Below, piece by piece: positions 24,387 to 33,185 of a stretch of 64,000 bases of DNA; the stretch's first letter is position 1, and each line of letters opens with the position of its first letter. The notes below the pieces were generated by a model. The model was given only the letters and a program-made list of their open reading frames with translations. It ran no database searches and was not told the DNA's origin. Both the position numbers and the translations under genes were made by a program. The DNA comes from Streptomyces aurantiogriseus (lineage in GTDB: Bacteria > Actinomycetota > Actinomycetes > Streptomycetales > Streptomycetaceae), in the NCBI RefSeq assembly GCF_014649375.1, contig NZ_BMSX01000032.1, forward strand, positions 32,328 to 96,327, in the 5' to 3' direction.

Positions 24387-27374
24387 TTGACCGCATCGGA
24401 TCTCGCAGCAGCGTTCCGGCAACGCCTCGACGCTGCCCTGGCCGCCGAGAACGCCGACGCTCTCGCCACCCCCGACGCGCTCGCCGCGGCCACCGAACTG
24501 GCCCGGACGGTCCTGACCGGACTGCCGGGGATCCCCTCGTCCCCGACGGACGACCGGCCGGCTCCCACCGCAGACGATCCGCCGGCGCCGGAGCCGGCGG
24601 CGGCACTCCACCTGCTGGGTCTCTTCCACTGGTACCGGTACCTCGGACGCGCCGACGACGACGGCCACCCTCACGACCGGGTGGCCGCGTCCTGGTGCTT
24701 CGCCGCCCTCGGCGACCGGACCGGCTCCAAGATCCCCGCGGCCGCCCTGTCGGACGTCGCCTCCGTCCGGGCCTCGCGCGCGCCGTCACCGGATCCCTCA
24801 CCGGCCCCGGAAGCCGATGTGGTGACGGCCCTGCGGTCCCACCTCTACGTCCTCGTCGCGGAGCTCCACCACCATCACGACCGGCAGCTGCTGGAAGCCT
24901 TCCTGCGTACCCTGTGCTTCCTGGCCGATCACCCGGTGACACGGCACGGACCCGACCAGGACGACGTCCTGAGCGATCTGGGGAACGCCGTGCTCCTCGC
25001 CGCCGAGCTGAACCTCGACGGCCGTCGCGACCTCGGCGTGGAGATCTTCCGCGAGATGCTTCTGCGTCCCGACAACGATCCGCTGCTGCGCGCCCGCTAC
25101 CGCCTCGTCCTCGCGCAGGCCCTCCAGGCACGCCTGACCCGCGTCGGTGACTCCACCCTGGTCCAGGCGGCGGTCGCGGAAGCCGAGCTCGCCGACGCCT
25201 GCCTGAGTACGGCCGAGGACCTGTGGCTGCGCCATCTGGCGGCGACCACGCTCGGTGCGACGCTGCTGCGCCGGTACGAGCGTTTCGGCGCCCCTTCCGA
25301 CATCGCCGCCGCGGTCGAGGCCTTCACCCGGGCGGTGAAGAACGCGAAGGGCACCGCGTACCACGCCGCGTCTCTGTCCAACTACGCCGATGCGCAGCGG
25401 CTCGTGGACCCGGACTCGGACGCCGAGCTGTCCAAGGCGGTCGACGCCGCCCACGAGGCGGTGCGGATCGGCACGCCCGGCAGCCGTGGCCGGCTCCGCT
25501 TCATGACGGTGCTCACCAACGCCCTGCGCATGCGCTACGACACGTCCCGCCGGCGCCAGGACCTCGACGAGGCGATCGCCGTCGGGCGGGCCTGCGTCGA
25601 GGCGAGCCGGCCGGACACCCCCGACGGTGTCGTCTTCCGCGTCAACGCGGCGAACTCGCTGCAGTACAAGGCCGAGATCGCCGAGGATCCGCGGCCCTTG
25701 CGGCGCGAGGCCGCCGGCCTTCTGGAGGAGGTGGTCTCGTCCCCCGCCGGACATCTGAAGGTACGGCTGACCGCCGCCCGGGCCTGGGGGCGGCTCGCCG
25801 CGGAGGAGGAGGACTGGCCGGCCTCCGAGGCGGCCTACCGCAAGGCCCTGGAGATCCGCGGGGCCATGAGCCGGACCCACCTGGAACCCACCGACCGCGA
25901 GCATGTGCTGACCCTCTTCGAGGACCTGGTCACCGACGCCGCCGCGGCCGCGCTCGAAGCCGGCCGGACCGAGGCAGCGGTGGAGCGGCTGGAGGAAGGC
26001 CGCGGGATCCTCCTCGCCCAGATGGCCGACGACTGGGACATGGACGCCCTCGACCGCGCCCACCCGCGCCTGGCGGAGGACCTCCGGGCCGAGGACCGCC
26101 GACGGTACGAGGCCGGACTGCCCGGGAACACCGACGGCTCGGACGACGACGAGCAGCACACCGAGCGCGCGGGGTACGCCGACGTACTCGCGCGCGTCCG
26201 CGGGCTCCCCGGCTTCGAGTCCTTCCGCCGGCCCGCAGCGACGGGCACGGCGGTGGGCCCTGATCCCGACCCCACAGTGCTGATCAATGTCAGCGGCCAC
26301 CGCTCCGACGCCCTGATCGTGCGGACGAGGAACGGCAAGGACCACGTCGAGGTGGTGCCGCTGCCGGGACTCACGCCGCAGGAGGTGGACGAGCAGGCGG
26401 CCCGGTGGTGGGACGGCGACGAGGCCGGTCGCACCGCCCGCCTCGCGGAGGTCCGGACGTGGTTGTGGCGGCATGTCGTCGGGCCCGTCCTGGACCGTCT
26501 CGGACACGGGGACCCGGCGACGCCGCGGACGTCGTGCTGGCCCCGGCTCCACTGGTGTCCGACCGGCCGCCTGACCCTGCTGCCCCTGCACGCGGCGCTC
26601 GACCCCGACACCGGTGCGTGCGCGATCGACCGGATCGTCTCCTCGTACACTCCCACGCTGCGCATGCTGCGCCAGGCACATCGGCGGGCGGCCGAGAGCG
26701 CGGGTACGGACGCCGGGTCGATCACCGTCGTCGCGATGGAGAACACACCACAACAGCGCCGCCTGCGGGCCACCGGCCGGGCGGCCGTCGGCATCGCCGA
26801 GGCGTACGGCGTCCGGCCCCTCGTCGACGAGGCAGCCGAAGCGAGCCGGGTGGCAGCGGAGCTCGGCCGCAACGCCTGGGCCGTCATCACCGCGCACACC
26901 GACGCCGACGCGGACAATCCCAGCGGCTCCGAACTCCTGCTCCACGACAGGCCGCTCAGTGTCGCCGAGATCAGGGCGCGCCGCTTCGGCAGCGGCAGGA
27001 TCGGCTGCCTGCTGCTCACCTGCCACGGCGGCTTCGCGGGCCACCGGTTCGTCAACGAGGTCGCCCATCTGGGGACGGCGTTCCAGGTCGCCGGCTTCCC
27101 CCATGTACTGAGCTCGCTCATGCCCGCACGCGACCACATCGCGGCGGGCATCGCCCGGCGTCTGTTCACCCCGGGGACCGCGGGCCCCCGCGCCCTGGAA
27201 CGGATCGACCCCGCGCTGGCCCTCCACGACGCCGTACGCGGCGTCCGGCAGCTCGTCCCGCGTGAGCCTCAGCTCTGGGCCACGTACGTCCACCTCGGGC
27301 CGACGCGGCCCGCCGTCCCGGAATCCCCCGACGTCCCCGAAGCCGGTGAAGTCCCCGAAGGAGCCCTGCCTTGA
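24387..27374 (+). CDS. TPR-repeat CHAT-domain (caspase-like) protein, CATRA-type conflict system
   Basis: A roughly 995-residue protein. The first 600 residues are helical TPR-like repeats (for example AELNLDGRRDLGVEIFREML, DIAAAVEAFTRAVKNAKG and SEAAYRKALEIRGAMS). The C-terminal 300 form a CHAT domain, a caspase-related cysteine peptidase fold. AWAVITAHTDAD supplies the catalytic-type His837 and GCLLLTCHGGF the Cys879, in the order and spacing expected; the usual HG and SAC are altered to HT and LTC. FQVAGFPHVLSSLMPARD matches the helix after the active site. The start is GTG 24384 or TTG 24387 behind AGGAG; spacing favours the TTG. The next gene overlaps by 4 nt. Probable role: a protease effector set off by a partner or infection signal. 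Confidence 0.85.
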   Translation: MTASDLAAAFRQRLDAALAAENADALATPDALAAATELARTVLTGLPGIPSSPTDDRPAPTADDPPAPEPAAALHLLGLFHWYRYLGRADDDGHPHDRVAASWCFAALGDRTGSKIPAAALSDVASVRASRAPSPDPSPAPEADVVTALRSHLYVLVAELHHHHDRQLLEAFLRTLCFLADHPVTRHGPDQDDVLSDLGNAVLLAAELNLDGRRDLGVEIFREMLLRPDNDPLLRARYRLVLAQALQARLTRVGDSTLVQAAVAEAELADACLSTAEDLWLRHLAATTLGATLLRRYERFGAPSDIAAAVEAFTRAVKNAKGTAYHAASLSNYADAQRLVDPDSDAELSKAVDAAHEAVRIGTPGSRGRLRFMTVLTNALRMRYDTSRRRQDLDEAIAVGRACVEASRPDTPDGVVFRVNAANSLQYKAEIAEDPRPLRREAAGLLEEVVSSPAGHLKVRLTAARAWGRLAAEEEDWPASEAAYRKALEIRGAMSRTHLEPTDREHVLTLFEDLVTDAAAAALEAGRTEAAVERLEEGRGILLAQMADDWDMDALDRAHPRLAEDLRAEDRRRYEAGLPGNTDGSDDDEQHTERAGYADVLARVRGLPGFESFRRPAATGTAVGPDPDPTVLINVSGHRSDALIVRTRNGKDHVEVVPLPGLTPQEVDEQAARWWDGDEAGRTARLAEVRTWLWRHVVGPVLDRLGHGDPATPRTSCWPRLHWCPTGRLTLLPLHAALDPDTGACAIDRIVSSYTPTLRMLRQAHRRAAESAGTDAGSITVVAMENTPQQRRLRATGRAAVGIAEAYGVRPLVDEAAEASRVAAELGRNAWAVITAHTDADADNPSGSELLLHDRPLSVAEIRARRFGSGRIGCLLLTCHGGFAGHRFVNEVAHLGTAFQVAGFPHVLSSLMPARDHIAAGIARRLFTPGTAGPRALERIDPALALHDAVRGVRQLVPREPQLWATYVHLGPTRPAVPESPDVPEAGEVPEGALP

Positions 27375-27745
27375 CCGACGACGACCCGTCCGCCGCCTGG
27401 GGCGCACTGCACGCGGCGGTCCTCGCCCATCTGAGCGCTCCGGAGGAGTGGGACCTGCTGCGCGCCGGGTCCTGGTCCCGCGTGGACGAGGAGATCCGCA
27501 GTCTGAAGTCCGCCTTCGCGGAAGGGGCGCTCGCCGAGGCCCAGGACTCCTACGGGCGCCTGCTGGAGCTCACGTCCCCACGCATGGCCCGGCCCGCCCT
27601 GACCGGGGAACCCGAACCCGAGGAACTCACGGAGGCCCCTGCGGAGACCCTCGCGCTCGTCGACACCTTCATCAAGGACGTGTCCGCCCACCCGCCCGGT
27701 ACGGCGCAGTACGCCCCGGAATCCGGCCCCGGCCCCGGTGACTGA
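27371..27745 (+). CDS. Small acidic protein of the CHAT operon (CATRA system-associated)
   Basis: A 124-residue cytoplasmic protein, helical in the first 70 residues (SAAWGALHAAVLAHLSAPEE, then DEEIRSLKSAFAEGALAEAQ) with an acidic, Pro-rich tail. I see no catalytic motif. It starts at a TTG overlapping the CHAT stop (TTGA) and its stop overlaps the next gene by 8 nt, so it is made in step with both. A small protein in the middle position recurs in CATRA-type loci as I recall them. It could be an adaptor or an inhibitor holding the CHAT protease in check; that is inference. Confidence 0.7.
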   Translation: MTDDDPSAAWGALHAAVLAHLSAPEEWDLLRAGSWSRVDEEIRSLKSAFAEGALAEAQDSYGRLLELTSPRMARPALTGEPEPEELTEAPAETLALVDTFIKDVSAHPPGTAQYAPESGPGPGD

Positions 27746-29381
27746 CCCGGTGACCGGTCTCGTGCTGCACAGCCGGGCACTCCTCGTCCTGGCCGTCGCC
27801 GACCCCGAGGACCCGCGGGCCGTCGACGCGATCCGGCGGCTCTGGGAGAACTGCGAGCGCTTCGCCATGCGCGCCCCGCTGACGCGCCGGCACCTCGACG
27901 CCTCCTTCCCGACCCGGGAGGAGCTCGCCGAGGAAATCGCCCGCACCCGCGACGGCGGGACGCGGTTGATACGGGCCCGCGAACGACCCCGGGCACCGGA
28001 CGCCGCCAAGCCCTCCGTGTACCAGGCGTTCCTGTTCGTCGAGCACGACGTGCTGGTGTTCTCGGCCCTGCTGGCCCCCGGCGAGGACGAGACCGACAGC
28101 TGGGCGGACCTGGACAGGCGGTGGTCGGAACACCTGGGACCGGTCCCCTCCGAACGGCTGCTCGGCCTGCACCACGTCCACACGGCACTCGCTGACGCCG
28201 TGACCTCCCCGTCCGCCGGAACCCGGGACGAAGACGGCGCCCTGGCGTCCGAAGAGGCCGCCACGGCTGCCGCCGCCCTGCTGGCCCGGGACATCCCCGG
28301 CCTACGGGACGGCCCTTGGCAGCGGCGATGGCAGCGCACGGCCGAGGGAGCGCTGGTCTGGCACACCGACCCGGGTGGGCGAGGCCGGGTTCCGGCACGG
28401 GACCGCCGTATCGCCGTGCTCGCGGCCACGGAGGCGGAGGGCTCGCTGGACGAGTGGCTCTGGCAGCCCGCCGACCGGTACACGCCGGCGCCGTTCGTGC
28501 GCTACCTGGTCCACGCGGGGAAGATGCGCCGTCAGATGGCCGCCTATCTCGAAGGCCGCGACATCGGCGAACTCCGGCACCGGCTGACCGCGCAGTGCGA
28601 CCAACTCGCCGGGCTGCACCGGCAGTTCATCGAGCACGAGTCCGCCGCGCTCTTCGAGGAACTGCTCCGGTCCCAGGCCCTGTTGAAGAACCTTCAGGTC
28701 GGCGAGACCGGTCTGGTCCGCACCCTGACCCTGCGGCGTTCGGCGCTGCGCACCGTCGAGATCGCGCTGCACTCCATGGAAGAGGCCGTCGCCCTGCCCG
28801 CCGAGGTCAGGCCGTACTCCCTCTTCGACGCCGACCGCCGCGCGGGCGCCCGCTTCCGCCGCATGGTGGAGGACGACAGCGCCTATCTGAGCGATCTCCG
28901 GGAGCAGGTGAGCGAGACCGTCCGGATCACCGAGACGACGATCGTCAGCCGGCTCCACCGGCGGGAGCAGCGGCTGGCCCTGCTGCAGACGGCGTTCCTC
29001 GGGGCGCTGCTGATGGGACTGGCGGCCGTACAGGCACTGTCCTACCGCGTGCCGGCGCCCGGTTACCTGCAGGCGCCGCTCATCGCCTTCCTCTCCGTCC
29101 TCGCCCTGGCCCTGCCCCTGGCCGCCTCCCGCGTGGCGGCGGGCCGCGCCGCGCCCCCGCCCGTGTCCGGTCCCCTCGCCCGCGTCGACACGGCGGTCGT
29201 TCTCGCCCTCGGTGCGACGAGCGGCTGGCTCCTCACCACCGCGCTGCGGACGGTCACCGCCTCCGGGCCCGCACCGCCGTGGCTGTCCCTGACGGCAGCG
29301 TCCGCGGCTGTCATGGCGATCGCGGCCGGCGGCCGGTACCGCCGACGGTCACGGGAGGCACGGCGACGCAGCGCCCCGTGA
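27738..29381 (+). CDS. Membrane-anchored CATRA-type caspase/TPR-associated protein
   Basis: A 547-residue protein. Residues 1-180 are a soluble alpha/beta domain (TGLVLHSRALLVLAVADPED, PSVYQAFLFVEHDVLVFSAL). Residues 200-400 continue through FVRYLVHAGKMRRQMAAYLE into long helices with coiled-coil character. Four transmembrane helices follow near 413-436, 447-468, 484-503 and 512-532, then an Arg-rich tail (RYRRRSREARRRS). The GTG start overlaps the preceding gene by 8 nt. This resembles the CATRA family whose members carry a conserved N-terminal domain and variable C-terminal, often membrane, modules. A membrane-acting effector or sensor paired with the CHAT protease is the likely role. No other family is recognised. 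Confidence 0.75.
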   Translation: MTDPVTGLVLHSRALLVLAVADPEDPRAVDAIRRLWENCERFAMRAPLTRRHLDASFPTREELAEEIARTRDGGTRLIRARERPRAPDAAKPSVYQAFLFVEHDVLVFSALLAPGEDETDSWADLDRRWSEHLGPVPSERLLGLHHVHTALADAVTSPSAGTRDEDGALASEEAATAAAALLARDIPGLRDGPWQRRWQRTAEGALVWHTDPGGRGRVPARDRRIAVLAATEAEGSLDEWLWQPADRYTPAPFVRYLVHAGKMRRQMAAYLEGRDIGELRHRLTAQCDQLAGLHRQFIEHESAALFEELLRSQALLKNLQVGETGLVRTLTLRRSALRTVEIALHSMEEAVALPAEVRPYSLFDADRRAGARFRRMVEDDSAYLSDLREQVSETVRITETTIVSRLHRREQRLALLQTAFLGALLMGLAAVQALSYRVPAPGYLQAPLIAFLSVLALALPLAASRVAAGRAAPPPVSGPLARVDTAVVLALGATSGWLLTTALRTVTASGPAPPWLSLTAASAAVMAIAAGGRYRRRSREARRRSAP

Positions 29382-29540
29382 CGGGACCTCACGCGACTCG
29401 GGCCGAGGCACCCGGCTGCCCCGCGGGCCTCCGGCGACATGACGGCTGAACAGCAACTGCCGTTCGCCCGTACCCCTTGTCGTAGTCGTACGCCTCCGCC
29501 CCCTGCGGGCAGGCATCTTGGACCGGATACGGAGAGGCAC

Positions 29541-30044
29541 GTGCCACACCAGTCGCAGCGAGGACGCATCGGCCGGACCCTGCCCACCACCCGCCGGATA
29601 CGCGGCGCCGCGCTCGTCGCGAGCCTGGCCCTGTTGCCCCTGGTCGCGGCCTGCAGCGGCGGTGAGGAAGACGTTGCGATGAACAGCGATCCGGCGAAGA
29701 TCTCCGCCGCCCCCGCGGCCGGTGTCGTGGCACCGGCGAAGGTCGAGGTGATCGCCGGTCTGACGGGCTGCAAGCCCAAGATCCGGATCGACGCGGACGA
29801 ACTGCGCCAGGGCCTCTGCCACACGGAGAAGGTCGACTACCTCATCACCACCTTCCCCGAGGAGAAGTACAAGCAGGCCTGGCTGGACTCCGCCGCCGTC
29901 TACGGGGGCAAGTACCTGGTCGGCTCGCGGTGGGTCGTCAGCGCGAAGGAGCCGGAGATGCTGGAGCAGTTCCGCGCCAAGCTCGGCGGGACGATCCAGC
30001 AGCTCCGGGGCATCGGCCCGACCGCGGCCCCGAACGCGTCGTAA
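29541..30044 (+). CDS. Putative lipoprotein
   Basis: A 167-residue exported protein. The start is a GTG with GGAGAGGCAC upstream. A basic N-terminus (MPHQSQRGRIGRTLPTTRRI) leads to the hydrophobic core GAALVASLALLPLV and lipobox VAACSGG, so the mature protein should be lipid-anchored. The mature domain (VEVIAGLTGCKPKIRIDADE, LCHTEKVDYLITTFPEEKY, KYLVGSRWVVSAKEPEMLE) resembles small secreted solute-binding or redox-type lipoproteins, with two mature Cys residues (TGCK, LCHT) that may pair. No family name is certain. A strong hairpin follows immediately after the stop. Confidence 0.65.
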   Translation: MPHQSQRGRIGRTLPTTRRIRGAALVASLALLPLVAACSGGEEDVAMNSDPAKISAAPAAGVVAPAKVEVIAGLTGCKPKIRIDADELRQGLCHTEKVDYLITTFPEEKYKQAWLDSAAVYGGKYLVGSRWVVSAKEPEMLEQFRAKLGGTIQQLRGIGPTAAPNAS

Positions 30045-30049
30045 CACCA

Positions 30050-30076
30050 TGGGGCCCATGCAGCGCATGGGCCCCA
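30050..30076. terminator. 12-bp hairpin after the lipoprotein gene
   Basis: TGGGGCCCATGC and GCATGGGCCCCA are perfect complements around the 3-nt loop AGC, 6 nt after the stop codon. It lacks a T-run, as many Streptomyces terminators do, and should end the lipoprotein transcript. Confidence 0.8.
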
Positions 30077-30098
30077 AGCGCTGGGAGTCCGAAGACCA

Positions 30099-30130
30099 CC
30101 CCACTCTAGTCAACTTTGACTAGAGTGGGG
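30099..30130. promoter_or_regulatory. Perfect 15-bp inverted repeat directly upstream of the VOC gene
   Basis: Arms CCCCACTCTAGTCAA and TTGACTAGAGTGGGG are separated by only CT and end 2 nt before the VOC start codon. The core AGTCAA-N2-TTGACT resembles operators of MarR/TetR-type repressors, and the right arm holds a TTGACT -35-like element. Binding would block transcription or translation initiation. No regulator gene is adjacent. A hairpin sequestering the ribosome site is an alternative. Confidence 0.7.
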
Positions 30131-30132
30131 GT

Positions 30133-30846
30133 ATGGGTGAGAAGACCATTCCGATCCTGCCGTGCAGGACTCTCCAACCGGTGCTCGACTTCTACACCGC
30201 CCTCGGGTTCGAGGTGACCTTCCAGCAGCGGAGCCCCAACCCGTACGCCGTGGTGCAACGGGGCGGCATCGAGCTGCAGTTCTTCGGGGTGAAGCGGTAC
30301 GAGCCGGCCGAGTCGGTCAGCACGTGCTACGTCCTGACCGATGACGTCGACGGCCTCTACGAGGCGTTCCGGGCCGGGCTCAAGGCCGCCTACGGGAGGA
30401 TCCCGACCCGAGGACTGCCACGCATCGGACCGCTGAAGGACATGTCCTACGGTGTACGGCAGTTCCTGATGACCGATCCCGGCGGCAACTGCGTCCGCGT
30501 AGGACAGCAGACGAGTGAGGACCTGCACCACCGGCCCGCACCCCAGGAGACCTTCGCGAAGGCCCTGCACCACGCCTCCCTCCTCGCGGACTCGAAGGAG
30601 GACCCGGCCGGCGCCGCCAAGGTCATCGACCGCGCGCTGGGCCTCGCGGACGAAAGGCCGACGCGCGTGCAACTGCTGCAACTCCTCGTGCTGCGGGCGG
30701 ATGTCGCCGGGCGCCTCGGTGACGACGAGACGGCTGCGTCTGCGCTCGCGCAGGCCGCGGCGGTCCGCCTCACCGGCGAGGAGCGGGAGGCGGCCCGGGA
30801 CACCCTCATGCGCCTGGAGGATGTGCAGGACAGCGCCCAGGCCTGA
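30133..30846 (+). CDS. VOC/glyoxalase-like (bleomycin resistance type) protein with helical C-terminal extension
   Basis: A 237-residue protein. Residues 1-125 form a VOC (glyoxalase/bleomycin resistance) domain: PILPCRTLQPVLDFYTALGF, GGIELQFFGVKRYEP and QFLMTDPGGNCVRVGQ. Members bind or modify small toxic molecules, often by sequestration. From about 135 a helical, TPR-like extension follows (ETFAKALHHASLLADSKEDP, GAAKVIDRALGLADE, QLLVLRADVAGRLGDDETAA), not part of the usual 120-130-residue protein. ATG at 30133 follows a long palindrome. Drug-binding self-protection is possible; substrate unknown. Confidence 0.8.
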   Translation: MGEKTIPILPCRTLQPVLDFYTALGFEVTFQQRSPNPYAVVQRGGIELQFFGVKRYEPAESVSTCYVLTDDVDGLYEAFRAGLKAAYGRIPTRGLPRIGPLKDMSYGVRQFLMTDPGGNCVRVGQQTSEDLHHRPAPQETFAKALHHASLLADSKEDPAGAAKVIDRALGLADERPTRVQLLQLLVLRADVAGRLGDDETAASALAQAAAVRLTGEEREAARDTLMRLEDVQDSAQA

Positions 30847-30981
30847 AGGTGTCTCCCCGGCGGACGCGGTGCCTGATTCCAGGGCGCGGTCGCCACGCTC
30901 CTTGCTCCCGCACGCAACCCTGAAGAGCGTTGACCCCTCATACCAGTCGAACCGAACAGGGAACTCGGAGAGGAGGGCCTG

Positions 30982-33096
30982 ATGGCGCGTCAGCTGTCCC
31001 GCCGTAGGTTCATGGTGTACTCGCTCGCGGCGTCCACCCTGACCGTCGCGGCCCCCATCGGCTGCGACGCATCGTCCGCGGAAGGCGCCGAGGCCGCTCG
31101 GAGACCGTCCGACGTTCTGGTGAGCGGCGCGGACGAGGAGATGCTCGTCCTCGAAGTCACCGAGGCCAACAGGGTCGTCGTGCGGCTGCCGCGCGTCGAG
31201 GTCGGCCAGGGTGTCACCACCGCGGTCGCGATGATGATCGCGGAGGAGCTGGACGCCCGGCTCGCCGATGTCGACATCCCCCTGGCCGACGCCCGCACCG
31301 AGGGCAACCAGTTCACCGGCGGTTCGAGCTCGGTCCGTTCGCTGTACGGTCCGGCCCGCGAGCTGGCCGCCATGGCCCGCGCCAAGCTGGTGACCGCGGC
31401 CGCCCGGCGCTGGCGCCTGCCTGCGTGGACCCTGCGCACCTGGGGCACGAGGGTGATCGCGCCGGACGGGCGTACAGCCACCTTCGGGTCACTGACGGCG
31501 AGCGCCGCCCGGATCGACCGGCCGGCCGTGTCGAGCAGGCCCAAGCCGGCGTCCCGGCACCGGGTGATCGGGCGGCCGACGACCCGGATCGACGCCCGGG
31601 ACATCGTCACCGGCAAGGCCACGTACGCCGGGGACCTGACGGTCGCCGGGGCCAAGCCGACCGTGGTGGCGCGGCCGCCGACGCTCGGGGGCAAGGTCGT
31701 GGCCGTCGACGACCGGGCGGCCCGCGCGATGCCGGGCGTCCACGCCGTCGTCAAGGTCGCCGGCGGGGTCGCCGTGGTGGCGGAGACCTTCCACCACGCG
31801 TTCCAGGCCCGGGACGCCCTCCGGATCACCTGGGCGCCGGGCCCCCTGGCGTCGCTCTCCGACGCCGCGATCCGCTCGCGACTGCGGGCCGCCGTCCCCG
31901 TGCCGGCCGCCCCGCCGCGCGGATCGGCGCAGGTGGAGGGCGAGTTCGAGTTCGCCTTCGTCAGCCACGCGCCGATGGAGGTGCTGACCGCGGTGGCGGA
32001 CGTGCGGGCCGGTCGTGCGGAGATCTGGTTCTCCTCCCAGACGCCGATGGACGCGCGGGACACCATCGCCTCGGCGGTCGGGCTGCCCTCGTCGAAGGTG
32101 AGGGTCCATGTCCTGCGCGGCGGCGGCTCCTTCGGCCGGCGGCTGAACCACGACGCCGCGATCGAGGCGGCCCTCATCTCGAAAGCCGCGCGCCGGCCGG
32201 TCAAACTGATGTGGAGCCGCGCCGACGACATCCGGCACGGCAGGATGCGCCCGGCCAGCCACCACCGGATCCGCGCCAGCCACGCCCGGGGCAGGGTGGT
32301 CGCGTTCACCCACATGATGGCCTCCGTGAGCGAGTCGTACGAGGGGCAGCGACTGTCCGCCCAGGGCGGGGTGACCCCGGCCGCCGTACGCGCTGCCGCC
32401 CCGCTGCCCAGCGACAGCGGGCTGTACAACTTCGGCCCTGTCTCCGAGGACTCGGGCTCGGTCGAGCTGGCGATCCCCCTCGGCGCCTGGCGGTCGGTGG
32501 ACTCCGGGACGATGCGGACCGCCGAGGAGATCGTCGTCGACGAGGTGGCCCGGAGCCTGGGCCAGGACCCCGTCGCCTTCCGGCGTACCACGCTCAGGAA
32601 CAAGGCCGTCAGAGCCGTGCTCGACAAGGCCGCGGCCGCCGGAGACTGGGGCCGGACCCTGCCGACGGGGCAGGCGCAGGGTGTCGCCGTCCACGAGGAG
32701 TACGGCTCCTGTGTGGCCTGCCTGGTCGAGATCGACGCCACCGACCCGAAGAACCCCCGGGTGACCAAGGTGGTGATGGCGGCCGACGTCGGCACCGCCG
32801 TCAATCCGAGCGGACTCGAGGCCCAGCTCATGGGCACCGCGATCGACGGCATCTCCACCGTCCTCCAGGCCGGCCTCCACATCGACCGGGGCGCCGTCCG
32901 GGAGAGCAGCTACGCCGACTTCCGCTACGCCCGGCAGCGACACGCCCCCCTGCACTTCGAGGCGCACATCCTGCCCTCCCGAGGGGAGCCGGGCGGGGCG
33001 GGCGAACTCGGCGTCCCGGCCGCGGCCGGCGCCGTCGCCAACGCCTACGCGCGGGCCACCGGTACCAAGCCCCGCCGCTTCCCCCTCGACTTCTGA
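30982..33096 (+). CDS. Molybdenum hydroxylase large subunit (xanthine dehydrogenase / IorB family)
   Basis: A 704-residue molybdopterin-binding subunit that hydroxylates an N-heterocycle or aldehyde. A twin-arginine signal SRRRFMVYSLAAST and the lipobox-like PIGC suggest export by Tat and possible lipid anchoring. The chain carries RLPRVEVGQGVTTAVAMM, VLRGGGSFGRR, an NHDAAIEA helix, GAWRSVDSG, and near the C-terminus PGGAGELGVPAAAGAVANAY, whose Glu (in GELG) is the proton-accepting residue of the family. This is the IorB/two-domain type without a separate FAD subunit. GGAGAGGAGGG precedes the ATG. The 2Fe-2S gene follows, the reverse of the usual order. Confidence 0.87.
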   Translation: MARQLSRRRFMVYSLAASTLTVAAPIGCDASSAEGAEAARRPSDVLVSGADEEMLVLEVTEANRVVVRLPRVEVGQGVTTAVAMMIAEELDARLADVDIPLADARTEGNQFTGGSSSVRSLYGPARELAAMARAKLVTAAARRWRLPAWTLRTWGTRVIAPDGRTATFGSLTASAARIDRPAVSSRPKPASRHRVIGRPTTRIDARDIVTGKATYAGDLTVAGAKPTVVARPPTLGGKVVAVDDRAARAMPGVHAVVKVAGGVAVVAETFHHAFQARDALRITWAPGPLASLSDAAIRSRLRAAVPVPAAPPRGSAQVEGEFEFAFVSHAPMEVLTAVADVRAGRAEIWFSSQTPMDARDTIASAVGLPSSKVRVHVLRGGGSFGRRLNHDAAIEAALISKAARRPVKLMWSRADDIRHGRMRPASHHRIRASHARGRVVAFTHMMASVSESYEGQRLSAQGGVTPAAVRAAAPLPSDSGLYNFGPVSEDSGSVELAIPLGAWRSVDSGTMRTAEEIVVDEVARSLGQDPVAFRRTTLRNKAVRAVLDKAAAAGDWGRTLPTGQAQGVAVHEEYGSCVACLVEIDATDPKNPRVTKVVMAADVGTAVNPSGLEAQLMGTAIDGISTVLQAGLHIDRGAVRESSYADFRYARQRHAPLHFEAHILPSRGEPGGAGELGVPAAAGAVANAYARATGTKPRRFPLDF

Positions 33097-33170
33097 GACC
33101 GCGACTTCTCTGAGACCGCGACTTTCTGCGACCCCGACTTTCTGAGACCCCGACTTCTGACATCTCGACC
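33087..33170. repeat. Degenerate 15-17-bp tandem repeat between the two hydroxylase subunit genes
   Basis: Five imperfect units of the form (G/C)CGACTT(T)CTGAGACC run from the last codons of the large-subunit gene (CTCGACTTCTGA) toward the small-subunit start. Unit length varies between 15 and 17 nt. It probably arose by slippage copying the stop region of the upstream gene. Its effect on translation of the second gene is unknown. Confidence 0.8.
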
Positions 33171-33185
33171 TCCGAGAAGGTGCTG

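Noticed and set aside
22264..25131. A continuous minus-strand frame that extends the GT2 gene by 400 residues
   Set aside because: The extension is Arg/Gly/Pro-rich without family features; the ATG at 23931 has a ribosome site and begins normal protein sequence.
24798..27407. Long minus-strand frame opposite the CHAT gene
   Set aside because: A high-GC shadow: its translation is rich in Arg, Gly and Val and shows no motif, whereas the plus strand has TPR and CHAT features.
33087..33170. The repeat spacer as a CRISPR or riboswitch
   Set aside because: Units are adjacent, degenerate and derived from the preceding stop region; no spacer or conserved RNA fold is seen.
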